From Crambe crambe (lineage: Eukaryota > Porifera > Demospongiae > Poecilosclerida > Crambeidae), in assembly GCA_963924555.1 (NCBI GenBank), contig OZ004588.1:3720001-3784000 (forward strand): a stretch of DNA of 64,000 nt, given 5' to 3'. Within the stretch, counting starts at the first letter, position 1. Every line of letters begins with the position of its first letter. This document shows, piece after piece, positions 1 through 10,274 of the stretch. A program made the position numbers and the translations under genes. Below the pieces are notes generated by a model that saw only the letters and a program-made list of their open reading frames with translations, had not been told where the DNA came from and made no database searches.

Positions 1-943
1 GTGCTACTGAAATCATCCAAACATGCCTATTTAGAAAGGAAGATTTACTCATGGACATGTTAACAGCATTACATAACCACATACCTCAATATCTACAAAC
101 ACATTACAAGCATATGTGACAGTCGAGGGTAGAAATCAAACTTTATTCACGCTTTCTACTTTTGAAAAAAAAAGTTCGAAAAGCAGAAATTTTTATTGTA
201 AAGCATCAGTCATGACAAAAGTAAACTTTGACTAAAACTGTGAATAAAGTTTGATTTCTACCCTCGACTGTCACATATACATGACAATTTTGCAAATTTA
301 CAAGCTATTTGCAATGAGATTACAGGAAATCATATGAAGCAGATGCAAGAAGTACTTCTTTGGAATTATATACTCAGTTGAGTTACAATGAGCCCTAAAT
401 AGTGGTTAGTAGCATTATTATAGTCTGAAATTTTTACTGTTAAAAAAAAATTGGAATGTGAACCATAATTATTACGTTTTGTGTACTGATTCTCTTCAAA
501 TCCAACGACAAGTTCCAGTCAATATACTCCAGCACAATATAAATGTTAATACATGTTGAATTCACATGGACATGCTCAGTCAGCACTTAAGGTAAACAAG
601 GAGAAAACTAGCACCCTCACATTTCTGTGAGATGTCCAGTTTCTCATGATTCAAACATCATGGGTATCCACCCAGCATGTCTCACCCAAAGTTTAAACAC
701 TTATGTCTATGGTAACATGCATGTGTATAGGTTTAATCCAACTGAGCTAAGATTGTGGTCATAGTATTTCTATCTATATGTTTCAACCAACTACCCTGTA
801 TGAATCACTCCAAAATCATCAACTTTTTGTCCAGCAACAACCTAAGTACCAACTTTGTGCTAGTGGTACTATCATCATGTGCATATATAAATCTATAAAA
901 CTTTTGCCTATTGATCCTGGAATGATTTCAAACTTGAATTATT
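1..943. other. Repeat-rich non-coding stretch
   Basis: No credible gene is seen. It holds the small inverted-repeat element at 113-278. A motif near 61-110 (TAACAGCATTACATAACCAC and following) recurs in degenerate form near 1091-1130, and a segment with GATTACAGGAA near 322 recurs near 1149. The flank of the ROCO gene may therefore have been duplicated and decayed here. Short open frames in this stretch show no recognisable domain. Confidence 0.5.
113..278. mobile_element. Short inverted-repeat element (MITE), TA-flanked
   Basis: The 38-bp arms at 113-150 and 241-278 are exact reverse complements, beginning TATGTGACAGTCGAGGG. They surround about 90 bp of AT-rich sequence with no coding capacity. 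TA dinucleotides at both outer ends fit the TA target duplication of Tc1/mariner-type elements. The family assignment is inferred from size and TA flanks; no transposase is present. Confidence 0.8.
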
Positions 944-1065
944 TGAACAAATTGAGAAATTTCATGAGTATCGTGTCTCCAATAATTTACTTGTAGCTCC
1001 TCTTGTTCTTACTTCTCATTTGGAGGTCCTCGTCTTGGTACTTACTGCAGTCTCACTTGCTTTTT
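944..1065 (+). pseudogene. Fragment of a ROCO-Death gene paralogue
   Basis: About 115 bp matches 4450-4565 of the Roc-COR-Death gene downstream (around residues 542-580) with a scatter of substitutions and small indels. The shared stretch includes CATGAGTATCGTGTCTCCAA and GGAGGTCCTCGTCTTGGTAC. The frame is broken (for example the extra T in CTTGCTTTTTGTCTTG) and the rest of the gene is missing. It is best read as a relic of a tandem duplicate. Confidence 0.75.
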
Positions 1066-2085
1066 GTCTTGAATCACTTATCTTGAGCTAGTTAACAGCA
1101 TCACATAACAACATACCTCAAGCACATTACATACAAATTTTAATGCGATTACAGGAAGTCATTTAAAGGTTGAATATGAAGAACCTAATAAGTTATGTTG
1201 GCAAGACCATCATCCAAACCCAAGAACTACTTCTAGTTCAGATCATTGATAAAACTTCAGTTATATTGGCTATAGCAGCTCCAGGACTTACAATAAATAG
1301 AAAACAAAGAAGATTTAGATATTCAACTGGACACATAATTGAAAGTTTACCATCTGTAATGAGCTTTCTAAAAAAGAATCACCTGTTCCTTGCATTAATG
1401 AATTTGAGCATTTAGTTTAACAATAATTCATGAGGTTTGTATGATAAAGCACTAGCTATTGAAATATCAAAATCTCATGGAACCAATTAGCTCTTTGTGG
1501 AATCAGTGTACATAACATTGTGTGTAAGTGGTTGAACTTTCAATGTTATTACAATTTTCAGGAATGTGATAAGTAAATGTTTGTATGGTGTTAGTTTTAT
1601 AGGAAGGCACTTCAGGAGTTGAATAGCATTATCTGGTTTTCTGTTTTGGTAATTAACCATTGGCTGACACTGAAGTCAGCAGCTCCAGCTGAAGTGGTAC
1701 TAGGTAGCTAGCCTGTGAATGGCTAGCAAACTATTGATTGCTGATTGAATACATAGCCATTCTTGACCTTCCGTAATTCAGCTGACTACTACTAACGTGA
1801 GTAGCACTTACTTTCCTAGGTCCAATGCACTTGGCAACTAGTGAGCATAAAGAAAGAAGAAAATAAATTGTTTACTTATCATTCCACTAATATAGTAGAA
1901 TGTTCTTACATGTGCATGCAAAAAAGTATTCATATAGCTATTAAATTTTCAATCCCATGGTACAAATTATTCATGGTGTATGCAATGATGTTCTATGTCA
2001 GTTGTGTGCATGACACATACCAAGTAGAAAAAAATTAATTTGAGTGGGTATATTAATATAATTTGATGTTTATACATGCATAATA
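1066..2085. other. Non-coding spacer
   Basis: A frame after a possible acceptor near 1154 runs only about 34 codons before a stop and matches no recognised domain. The rest is AT-rich sequence with degenerate copies of the first 400 bp of the window. Nothing else is supported. Confidence 0.4.
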
Positions 2086-2790
2086 GCCTCGTACCCAGGC
2101 CCGCTTTTTTCGCGGGGCAGTGGAAAAGTGAAGGGCCTAGTATAAGTTGCATGCGCATGCACTTAATTAAACACGAGATAATATGTAAAATTTAGTCCAT
2201 GATGAATGATGTAATCATAAAAACGTATGTAGCATGTGCGCATTCAATCAGTGCATGCAGCTAAGGTAAAGCGGGGCTATTTCGAATGGCGGGGCTATTC
2301 CGTAGGGTCAAATATTTTCAAAATTTCATGAGCTTACGAGCTCTATTTTGAAAGATATATTCTACCATTATAGTAGATTATATCCTCCAACATTGAGCTC
2401 AGTGGTTTCAGAAATATTTGAACCTACGGAATAGCCCCGCCGTTCGAAATAGCCCCGCCGTTCGAAATAGCCCCGCTTTACTTTATCTATGCTTAAAGCT
2501 AGCAAGTTAGCTAGCTAGATCTGACTCCAGACCTTATCCACATCAGTGAAATAAACTAAGACAAGACAAGAACAACACCATCCCTCTCAACCCAATATGG
2601 TCAAAAAAGGTAAGACATGATACTTTGATAGCAGCAACTCTTCTCGTCTAACCAGTTGGTGTAACAGATGTGCCCGAAAGTATAGCGAATCCCCCCCTAA
2701 TTGGGGGGATGGATCGCATGCACATGCAAGTTATACCAGGCCCTTTGCTTTTCCACTGCTCTGCGAAAAAAGCGGGCCTGGGTACGAGGC
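2086..2790. mobile_element. Non-autonomous DNA transposon, 75-bp terminal inverted repeats
   Basis: The outer arms begin GCCTCGTACCCAGGC at 2086 and end with its reverse complement at 2790. Similarity extends about 75 bp inward on both sides, through the CGCTTTTTTCGC region to the ATGCATGC-rich part. TA lies directly outside both ends, consistent with a TA duplication. There is no transposase inside. A degenerate solo end of the same family lies at about 28785-28850. The predicted first exon of the Roc-COR-Death gene falls inside this element. Two independent, oppositely oriented insertions are the alternative. Confidence 0.7.
2267..2481. repeat. Nested inverted repeat with GCGGGGCTATTTCGAA ends
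   Basis: The left arm, from 2267 to about 2315, carries AAAGCGGGGCTATTTCGAA followed by a second GGCGGGGCTATTCCGTAGG unit. The right arm, about 2411-2480, is its reverse complement and repeats the outer unit twice. A central spacer of about 95 bp separates them. It looks like a MITE or foldback element lying inside the larger 2086-2790 element. Confidence 0.7.
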
Positions 2791-5382
2791 TAACATGCAT
2801 AATAACATTCATCCGGTTTTTTCATTGACTACCTGTAGGTTCCGCTGAGTCACGTCGACTGTATAACAAGGCAATGAAGCAGGGACATGTAAAGTCCCAG
2901 ATCAACAAAGCCCTCCTTTATGGGGCTCCAGGAACCGGAAAATCGAGTTCAATCGACCTTTTCGTTGGTAACCCTCCAAGGCAAGCCAGAATAAGCACTC
3001 CTCTAGCTGCTCGTCCAATTACAATGATACATATGGGTGTAACCAAGAAGGAGTGGAAAAAGCTTTCCTCAAAAGAACAGAAAAAAATTCTAGCGAGGGC
3101 CATATATGCTCAGCTTCATGCCAATGACAAAGATTCTGGCGAGGATTCTGTCTCTGATGAGGGATCTGGTGAGGATTCTGAATCTGGCGAAAATTTAAGT
3201 TCTGATACGACTCTTGAGCACAAAGAAGCTCATAGTAAAGAAGATAAGTCGACACGTGACGTACATCCACAAGTACACCCAGCAACTCATTCCAGTCCAA
3301 CACTTGCTAGAAAACCAAAGAAAGGTTCTCAATCAAAGGAAAAGATTTCACTGCCATCCATTAGCACACATGAGGAACTAATGGAACTATTGGACGAGAT
3401 CTCCAAATCAAATGAAGCCTTACCTGTCTTCCGGAAGGTCAAATTGATCGACTCTGGTGGACAACCACAATTTCATGAGGTGTTACCTGTATTTCTTCGT
3501 CGCATGTCCCTCTACATATTCGTCTTCAAGCTGTCAGAAGAACTCGCCACCAAGCCCATGGTAGAGTATTTTGGGGAGGATGGGAAGCGTGTGGGGACAC
3601 CTTACCGATCAGCTCAGTCCAACGAGCAGCTATTGAAGCACTGCCTTCGCACTTTGCACACCCACAGATCATCTCCCGATACTAAAGGTGAGTGCTCCAA
3701 AATCATGATCGTAGGGACCCACAGGGACGAAGAACACCTGTGCACGACCGAAACACGAGAGCAGAAGAATAAGAAGTTAGAAAAGCTGTTGCTTCCGATG
3801 TTCCGAGAGGAAGTCATCTACTACAAACTGGCAGAAAATAAGTTAATCTTTCCAGTCAATGCCAAAAATCCTGAAGAGCTCGATAGGGATACAGCTAAAG
3901 ATATCCAAAGTGTAGTCCTAACAAAGTGTATGCCTGATCCCATTGATGTGCCCCTTCAGTATTTCTCTTTGGAAATTATCCTTGAAGAAGTCAGCCTTTC
4001 TTTAGATAGAGGGGTATTGAGCAAAGAAGAATGCCTTCGAGCAGCAGATAAGCTTTTCTTTGATGAGCATACACTGGATGCAGCTCTCCAGTTCCTAGTT
4101 GAAATTTCATCGGTTTTTTATTTTCCCGAGGTTCTGGATGGTGTTGTATTCACTAACCCTCAAGTCCTCTTGGATAAGGTAACTGAGTTGGTGGAGATTA
4201 CCTATTGTTTGAGGGAAAATGTTGGTTGTAAAACACTTGGTGCACTTTCTGGAGGCTGGCAGAAGTTTAAAGATCATGGCATTGTTAGCTTAGAGCTTCT
4301 GCAAGAGAAAGAGTTTAATAAGCATTATGTGCCTGATATCTTTACTCCTGTTGATCTGGTCAAGCTCTTTAGAAAGTTGCTCATCATAGCTGACTTTAGT
4401 GCTTCAGAGTACATCATGCCTGCCCTCCTTCCCGTTCTTGAAACTGAGAAGGTTCATGAGTATCGTGTCTCCAAAGATTCACTTGTAGCTCCTCTTGCTC
4501 TGGACTTCCCACTTGGAGGTCCTCGTCTTGGTACTTACTGCAGTCTCACTTGCTTTCTTGTCTCCAATGACAACCAGTTTCCTTGTCCTTGGAAAATAGT
4601 GTTGCTTCCTCATTCCAACACTCCAGCTTGCCTGAATCGAAACTGCATTAAATTCAAGGTGCCAGGCTTTCCTGGCTCTGTCACTCTGATTGACACATTT
4701 ACACATTTTGAAATCCATATGCATACCGCTGAAGAAGTGTGCTGCAAGATGTGTTCCTTTGTCTCTCAAGCCATTTTTGCGGGCCTGAAGAAAGCAACTG
4801 TTGTTCTTGGCTACAACAACTCCATCCCTTCAAAAGCACTTCTTTGTCCGTGTGATGTTAGTGACCCTCATATTGCCACTTTTAGAGACAGAGTTTGGAC
4901 CTGCAGTCGAGACTGCAATGTGTTTGGAGTGCTTACTTCTAGACAATCACTATGGTGTGAACAAGAACATTATTCCTCTACAAATGGTATGTCCATACAT
5001 ACATAAACACATATACATACATTCATATATACATACATACATACATACATACATAGCTACATTAATTCTATCTTCCTTGAATTTGATTGTTTTGCATGCG
5101 CATGCAGCTCCATTGGACTTGAAGACTGTTCGTACTGCTTTGTGGGATGCCAGGTGCAAGTGGTATGACATTGGAGTGGAACTCGACTTGGACACAGCAA
5201 CTCTTGACTCGATCAACACTACTCACTGTAAACAAGTGGAGGACTGTTTTCGAGAGATTCTTTCTAAATGGCTTGAGGTGGCAACACCTTGTCCCTCGTG
5301 GAAGGCACTGGTTAAAGCCCTGAGGTCTCCTGCTGTGGACTTTCCTCAAGTAGCCTCTAAGATTGAAAGCAAGTACATTTGA
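2597..5382 (+). CDS. Roc-COR GTPase with C-terminal Death domain
   Basis: Model join(2597..2609, 2839..4986, 5108..5382), about 811 residues, with two phase-1 introns. The family acts as GTP-binding dimeric signalling scaffolds; human DAPK1 and LRRK2 are examples. Visible parts: P-loop GAPGTGKSS (residues 33-41), switch motif DSGGQP (about 209), a G4-like GTHRDE (about 297), a COR region (about 370-560), a Cys-rich C-terminal part, and a Death domain in the last exon (about 721-811). A Ser/Glu/Asp-rich insert of roughly 70-80 residues lies between the P-loop and the switch motif, within a 170-residue gap. The frame stays open upstream of the ATG at 2874 back to the acceptor CCTGTAG at 2838. 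The short first exon (ATGGTCAAAAAAG, donor GTAAGA) is inferred and lies inside a transposon-like inverted repeat. If that exon is wrong, translation could start at 2874 and still include the P-loop. Function is inferred from domains only. Confidence 0.8.
4994..5056. repeat. (CATA)n microsatellite in intron
   Basis: CATACATA-type tetranucleotide repeats fill much of the 121-bp intron (4987-5107) just before the Death-domain exon. The intron has a GTATGT donor and a GCATGCAG acceptor. Confidence 0.85.
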
Positions 5383-5595
5383 ACATTAGTTCATTCTTAT
5401 TCCCTGTTTGCATTTTAACATTGCAATTCTATCTCACAATTCTGAAATTTCAATTTATGTATCACTTTCTTGAATTTTTTGTGTTGCAATTGGATTTGAA
5501 ATAAGATTTTGCACATGTTTGCGCAACTGGCATCAGTTTCACGAGTATCATGACCCTCCAAACCAAAAGAATGGATATTGTCGAGAGTATTCCTT

Positions 5596-5607
5596 TGCGC
5601 ATGCGCA
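5596..5607. promoter_or_regulatory. NRF1-like palindrome TGCGCATGCGCA
   Basis: A perfect 12-bp palindrome matching the known NRF1 consensus lies just upstream of a conserved block (GGGCATTATTTAGTGTAGTAG). The same arrangement recurs at 19886-19897, 14.3 kb away. Keeping motif and spacing in both copies suggests a promoter. The binding protein is inferred. Confidence 0.55.
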
Positions 5608-5625
5608 TTTATGCAGATTGCAAGT

Positions 5626-5721
5626 GGTGGGCATTATTTAGTGTAGTAGAGCAATGTGTCTCCAATTGCGTTGGGCAGTGCTCTGATCATGAAGGCCAGT
5701 CTTAAGTCTGCCTTTGGACCG
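5626..5721 (+). ncRNA. Putative first exon of array transcript, copy 1
   Basis: The block downstream of the NRF1-like site ends at a donor (GGACCG then GTAAGC). It is similar to 19898-20058, which ends GGATCG then GTAAGC. No reading frame is shared between the two copies because several indels separate them, so an untranslated or non-coding exon is the simplest reading. The 5' end is not defined by sequence. Confidence 0.4.
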
Positions 5722-5933
5722 GTAAGCAACTTGTATCAGTGATGACAGATCATTTAGTGATCCACCCATGCCTATCATAAAGCCAAAGACATGTTTCTTT
5801 AAGTCGGTGTGTATTTGGGTTTAACATTTGTGATGATGATGCTCTCCCAGGGTGTTATTAAAGTATGTAAAGACTATGGGAGTGACAACCCCTATGCTAG
5901 TACTCACTCTAACTGAGCCTCTCTCCCTTGCAG

Positions 5934-6079
5934 GGTTCCTGCACCATCTGTATGCCTGGGGACCTCCTATATGCCATAACTCCCTCATCCCTGAAGAACA
6001 AGTCTTTAGTCAGTAGTAGTTGCTGGAGGCTTTAGAGGTTTCTCTGTGAGATTACTGGTCAGGACTCCCCACATAACAG
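5934..6079 (+). ncRNA. Exon-like block of the array (GGTTCCTGCACC)
   Basis: Preceded by a pyrimidine-rich CTCTCCCTTGCAG acceptor and followed by GTATGT. A related block at about 10672-10720 begins GGATCTTGTACCATCTGAAT and has diverged. No conserved frame is evident. It is called an exon on splice signals and duplication only. Confidence 0.35.
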
Positions 6080-6487
6080 GTATGTGCAGTACATCTATTA
6101 TTAACCCCTCCCTCCCCCTATTATGTATATCACTTCACCCCTACTATGAGAGAGTTTATAGACCATATGGCCAGAGACCCTTTATAGAGTGACACTGCAG
6201 AAACTTGAATTCAAATGTTGAGGTGTCTATTCAGATTGAGCAGTTGTTACAGTAGATATGATCATTCATTTTTCGTTCACTATGCCTCCTCCTCCCCCCC
6301 CCCCCCTCCCTTTCTGTGATCCTTCTGCCTAGTGTCAGTAACTGTGGTGCACCCTCAGGCTCGGACCATTCACAGTCATGTCTTGACAATATATCTTGAC
6401 CTTCCACCATTTTATTATGGCAGACAAAATGGCAAAATCCCCACAGATACTTGAATCAATATTGAGTCATTCATCTGATTGTACATG

Positions 6488-9037
6488 CATACTTACCAAC
6501 TGTCCCGGATTTCCCGGGATTCTCCCGGAATTCTGCAACTTGTCCCGGGTCCCGGAGCTGCCACTTCATGTCCTGCTAATTTTAGTAGCTAGCAATGAAC
6601 TTTGTACTTTCCTTAGAAAAAATTTTTAGTAGGTAAATTAATTAGCGTAAGCGGCTCCATTGCGTGGGTGCATGCTGTATGCTGTGGCAGCTGACTTTGT
6701 GCGAGCTATGGATTCGGATTCAGATTCAGGGTCTGCAGGTCTGGAGTGTGTGGCAGATGATGGCCAGAGCAGCACACCTGCTAGTACAACTTGCATTGCT
6801 ACACAGCTGTCTCTTGGTGAAGCTTCAACCAGTGGTAGTAGTTCTTGCAGCAGTGGCCTCCCTCCTGCTCCCAAGAGAACCAAGAGAGCTAGTAAGTGGC
6901 AGGAGGAATGGAAGAAGTATAGCATGAAACAGAGCAAGAGGGGAGCTTCATTTGTTCATTGCAACATTTGTTGCACTGATTTTTCTATTGCCTCTGGCGG
7001 TGTGCATGAAGTGAAACGGCACATGGGGACTAAAAAGCATGTTGAGCTGGCAAAGCAGAGTGCAGGCCAGACAACAATTGCTGCCACCTTTAGGAAGGGC
7101 ACATCAGTAGCTGACCAGGTGACAGCTGCTGAAATATATTTTTCAATGTTTATTGCCGAACACAATTTACCATTTTTGGCTGCTGATCACTTTAATAAAT
7201 TATGCAAAGTAATGTTTCCTGACAGCAAAATTGCTCAAGAATTTGCATGTGGCAGGACAAAAACTACAGCAATAGTGAAGTATGCACTGGCTCCTGTATT
7301 CAACAATAAAGTTGTTCAATCTTGCTGCAGTTCTCCTTTCACCCTCTTGTGTGATGGTGGTAATGATCAATCAGATAGAAAGTATTTCGGAATCATGGTA
7401 AGGTATCGGGATAAAGTAGCCCAACAGCCAGTTACACGGTTTCTTTGTATGCCAGTATGTAATATTGCCACAGCACAGTCATTGTTTAATGCAATAGAGG
7501 AAGCATTTGAGTCCCGCAATATTCCATGGACAAACATGATAGGTTATGCATCAGACACTGCTAGTGTTATGGTGGGTAAGCATAACTCGGTTTTGAGCCG
7601 GCTTCTTCTTAAACAGCCAAAATTGTTTAGTCTAGGTTGCCTTTGCCATTTAGGTGCTTTGTGTGCTGCTGCTGCTCTTAAAACGCTTCCAGTCTCTCTA
7701 GATGAGCTTCTGATTGACATATTCTATCATTTTAAACATTCTTCCAAGAGGTGGCATGAGTTTAATGAAATTCAACACGAGTTTAATGACATCAAGCCCC
7801 TTCGGGTCTTAAAGCATAGTACAACCCGATGGCTTAGCTTGGAACGCTGCTTAAAGAGGTTAATTGAGCAGTGGCCAGCACTAAATTGTTATTTTGACAG
7901 GACAGCTGAGTCTGAGCCTGACAATGAACGTGTACAAAGGGTTGCCAAACAACTGAAGGATCCTGAACTGAAGCTTTTCTGTCACTTTGTTGTCTTTGTC
8001 CTTAAGCCCTTGAATATTTTCTCAACTGCTTTTCAAACGCATGCCAGCCGTATTGGTACATTGCAGGCTGATGTTCGAAAGCTCTTACATTCTTTTGTCA
8101 GCAATTTTATTGATCCTGAAGTTATCAAGTCAACAGAAGATATCACTTCCATTGATTTTACTGATGCATCAATCCAGCTGAGTGATGATGAGCTTGGTAT
8201 TGGCACGTCAACTCGTTTATTGTGGTGCGGTGATCTTGAGGATATGGTGGGAACTGCTCTTGAGCGACGGTTTTTTAAATGTGTACGCACATTTTATGAG
8301 ACCAGTGTCTCAAAAATGATTACTAAGTTCCCATTTAATAATGAAACCATAGGGCAATTAGCTTTTCTTGATCCCAGAAATAGAAATAAGACCTCCATTA
8401 ATGGTATTATTCAGTTGGCAAGCCGATTTACCTCTTTTTCTCCTGATGAAATGGATTCTTTGTGTTTGGAATTTCGTGATTATCGTGCTTCAGCCTTGGA
8501 TCAATTGCCTTCATTTGATCCAAAAGAAGTTAGAGCAATTGATCACTTTTGGGCAGCCATGGCTAAAGTCCATTCAATCATGAATTCAGAATTATGTCGA
8601 TTCAGTGTTTTGGCTAAGCTTGCACAAGTGTTACTAGTACTTCCCCATTCAAACGCTGATCCCGAGCGTCTCTTTAGCATGGTGAGGAAGATTGAAACTG
8701 AGGAACGAAGGCAGCTTGATGTATCCACAGTGTGTGACCTGCTAAGTGTAAAAATTAACAATGATAATCCATGTTACTCCAACAAACATCTAATTAATGA
8801 TAGCAAAGCAAAATCAGCTACAAAAGAAAGCCTAAAGAAAACTGCTTAGTAATTTATATATATTAACTTATTATTATAAACAAAACTCCAGTCCACTCAA
8901 TATCTCCTGTCACTCACTTATAAATTCATATTCTCATCTGACACCATGAAAATAGGGGGGTGTCCTGCAAAAAATGAGCAACATCCTGCAAAATTTGGGA
9001 TTTTGTCCTGCAAAATAAATTTTGAGGTTGGTAAGTC
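6488..9037 (+). mobile_element. Complete hAT-superfamily transposon
   Basis: The 2550-bp element is bounded by an exact 8-bp duplication, TGTACATG (6480-6487 and 9038-9045). This length is typical of hAT insertion. The ends are short imperfect inverted repeats (CATACTTACCAACTG against GACTTACCAACC). The single long gene inside encodes a hAT transposase. The subterminal regions carry repeated CCCGG-rich motifs on the left and TCCTGCAAAA repeats on the right. Ends, duplication and open frame all look intact, suggesting a recent insertion into the tandem array. Confidence 0.9.
6672..8849 (+). CDS. hAT transposase with N-terminal BED-like zinc finger
   Basis: About 725 residues if it starts at ATG 6672; ATG 6708, before an Asp/Ser-rich stretch, is an equally possible start. 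The N-terminus has a Ser-rich region and then a zinc-finger motif (CNICC near residue 97, then HEVKRHMGTKKH). The middle carries the RNase-H-like core, with LLCDGG and GYASDTASVMVG segments holding candidate catalytic Asp residues. The C-terminus has the hAT dimerisation signature LPHSNADPERLFSMVR near residue 660. It would cut and paste its own element in the nucleus. No internal stop or intron is needed. It resembles the hAT lineage related to ZNF862-like vertebrate genes; the exact clade is not determined. Confidence 0.9.
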   Translation: MLYAVAADFVRAMDSDSDSGSAGLECVADDGQSSTPASTTCIATQLSLGEASTSGSSSCSSGLPPAPKRTKRASKWQEEWKKYSMKQSKRGASFVHCNICCTDFSIASGGVHEVKRHMGTKKHVELAKQSAGQTTIAATFRKGTSVADQVTAAEIYFSMFIAEHNLPFLAADHFNKLCKVMFPDSKIAQEFACGRTKTTAIVKYALAPVFNNKVVQSCCSSPFTLLCDGGNDQSDRKYFGIMVRYRDKVAQQPVTRFLCMPVCNIATAQSLFNAIEEAFESRNIPWTNMIGYASDTASVMVGKHNSVLSRLLLKQPKLFSLGCLCHLGALCAAAALKTLPVSLDELLIDIFYHFKHSSKRWHEFNEIQHEFNDIKPLRVLKHSTTRWLSLERCLKRLIEQWPALNCYFDRTAESEPDNERVQRVAKQLKDPELKLFCHFVVFVLKPLNIFSTAFQTHASRIGTLQADVRKLLHSFVSNFIDPEVIKSTEDITSIDFTDASIQLSDDELGIGTSTRLLWCGDLEDMVGTALERRFFKCVRTFYETSVSKMITKFPFNNETIGQLAFLDPRNRNKTSINGIIQLASRFTSFSPDEMDSLCLEFRDYRASALDQLPSFDPKEVRAIDHFWAAMAKVHSIMNSELCRFSVLAKLAQVLLVLPHSNADPERLFSMVRKIETEERRQLDVSTVCDLLSVKINNDNPCYSNKHLINDSKAKSATKESLKKTA

Positions 9038-9766
9038 TGTACATGTGACATTAAAATGTTGTACTGTCAGTGTTTGGTATTTAACTGGAAATTAACAGGT
9101 GACTGGATGTTATTTAGAGCACCACACCATTACACATCACCAGGTCATCATTAGCCTGAGTGTTATGATGTCATGTGACAGTAGCATATTGGCAGTACAC
9201 ACAAACCCCTTGCTTACCAATGTCTACTCATACGTTACTGTTGCCTTACTGAATATGATGTGACCTTAATCAAGTTGTTTAAATGATGTGCGTTCATGAT
9301 AATTAGGGATTTATGGAAGCATTGAAGGCTGGCTTGGATAGCATCAAAGTCATCTTTATACAAATATGCCGGACATCCTTTTGTGTATAATATTAGTGTA
9401 CACCCTTCCTCTCCCCCTCCACCTCTATAAGTTATTCCTCACTTGTTTATACTTCCACACCTTTGTTTCAACTGCTGCATGCTTTTCATTTTGTTTTATA
9501 GAGTGGAGTTGTGCTTCCCACACAGCTGGTCACTAGATCATTTACTTTCAGAAAATAGTTTCTGACCATTTGGTAGGTTGGGATATAATGAGCCCCCTCC
9601 CCCTTCACCCCCAATACAATAAACTAACATGTTGCATTTCCATGCAATCACTGGTAGTAGTAAAGCACTGATGTTTGTATATACAGATAGAGCAAACACA
9701 CCCCCCACCCCCTCCATACTTCTTTTTGTTCTAGATAATCACTGTATGTTGTGTATGCAATTACAG

Positions 9767-9837
9767 AATGAGATGATGAAGTCCTCAAGGAAGAGGAGCA
9801 GTCGTAATCGTCCCTCTAAGAGACCAAACCCTTACAG
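9767..9837 (+). ncRNA. Array exon AATGAGAT, copy 1
   Basis: 71 bp between ATTACAG and GTAACC. Translated in one frame it would give a basic Ser/Arg-rich peptide (NEMMKSSRKRSSRNR...). Copies 3 and 4 read a different acidic frame because of indels, so coding is not supported across the family. Confidence 0.45.
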
Positions 9838-10140
9838 GTAACCATCAATCCTTCTCTGTTGGATCCAAACAGCCCTTACCTGCTTTCACATGTGATTTCC
9901 TTTTGATGTGGTTTCAAAACATTATTATTTCAACCACCCCCACCCTCTGCTCAAGCCTCTTTGTGATCGTGATTGTATGTACTAGCATATGTGTGGATTC
10001 ATGTCCTCTATGCCTCCCCTTTATAAGCTGCCGGTGCTTTATGTGGAATTGCCTCAGAAGGTATAAATATTCCTATTGCTTAACAATAAGGTGTTGATAT
10101 GCCACCTATGTGCAGTGCATCACATTTTCTTAGGTACATA

Positions 10141-10274
10141 CAGTGTTGCCAGGTTGCTCTCTTAAAAAATCCACAGACAGATAGACATCCATAGACATCC
10201 ATAGATATTCATAGACATTTTTCTTATCCAAAAATCCACAGATTTTGGATAAATCCATGAACCTGGCAACACTG
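10141..10274. mobile_element. Short hAT-type MITE (CAGTGTTGCCAGG ends)
   Basis: The termini CAGTGTTGCCAGG and CCTGGCAACACTG are exact inverted repeats about 130 bp apart. GTACATA occurs on both outer sides, overlapping the right end by one base. The inside is AT-rich with short CATAGACATC repeats and no gene. CAGTG ends are typical of hAT elements. They differ from the ends of the complete hAT at 6488, so this is another family. Confidence 0.75.

Noticed and set aside
113-278. Possible hairpin RNA gene or terminator
   Set aside because: Exact 38-bp inverted arms with TA flanks are better explained as a MITE.
2918-3303. Minus-strand open frames over the Roc-COR-Death exon
   Set aside because: They lie opposite a gene with clear P-loop and switch motifs, have no domains, and are shadows.
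9629-9841. Basic Ser/Arg-rich peptide ending NRPSKRPNPYR as a protein gene
   Set aside because: The other three copies of the exon have indels that change frame, and the upstream part is intron-like.
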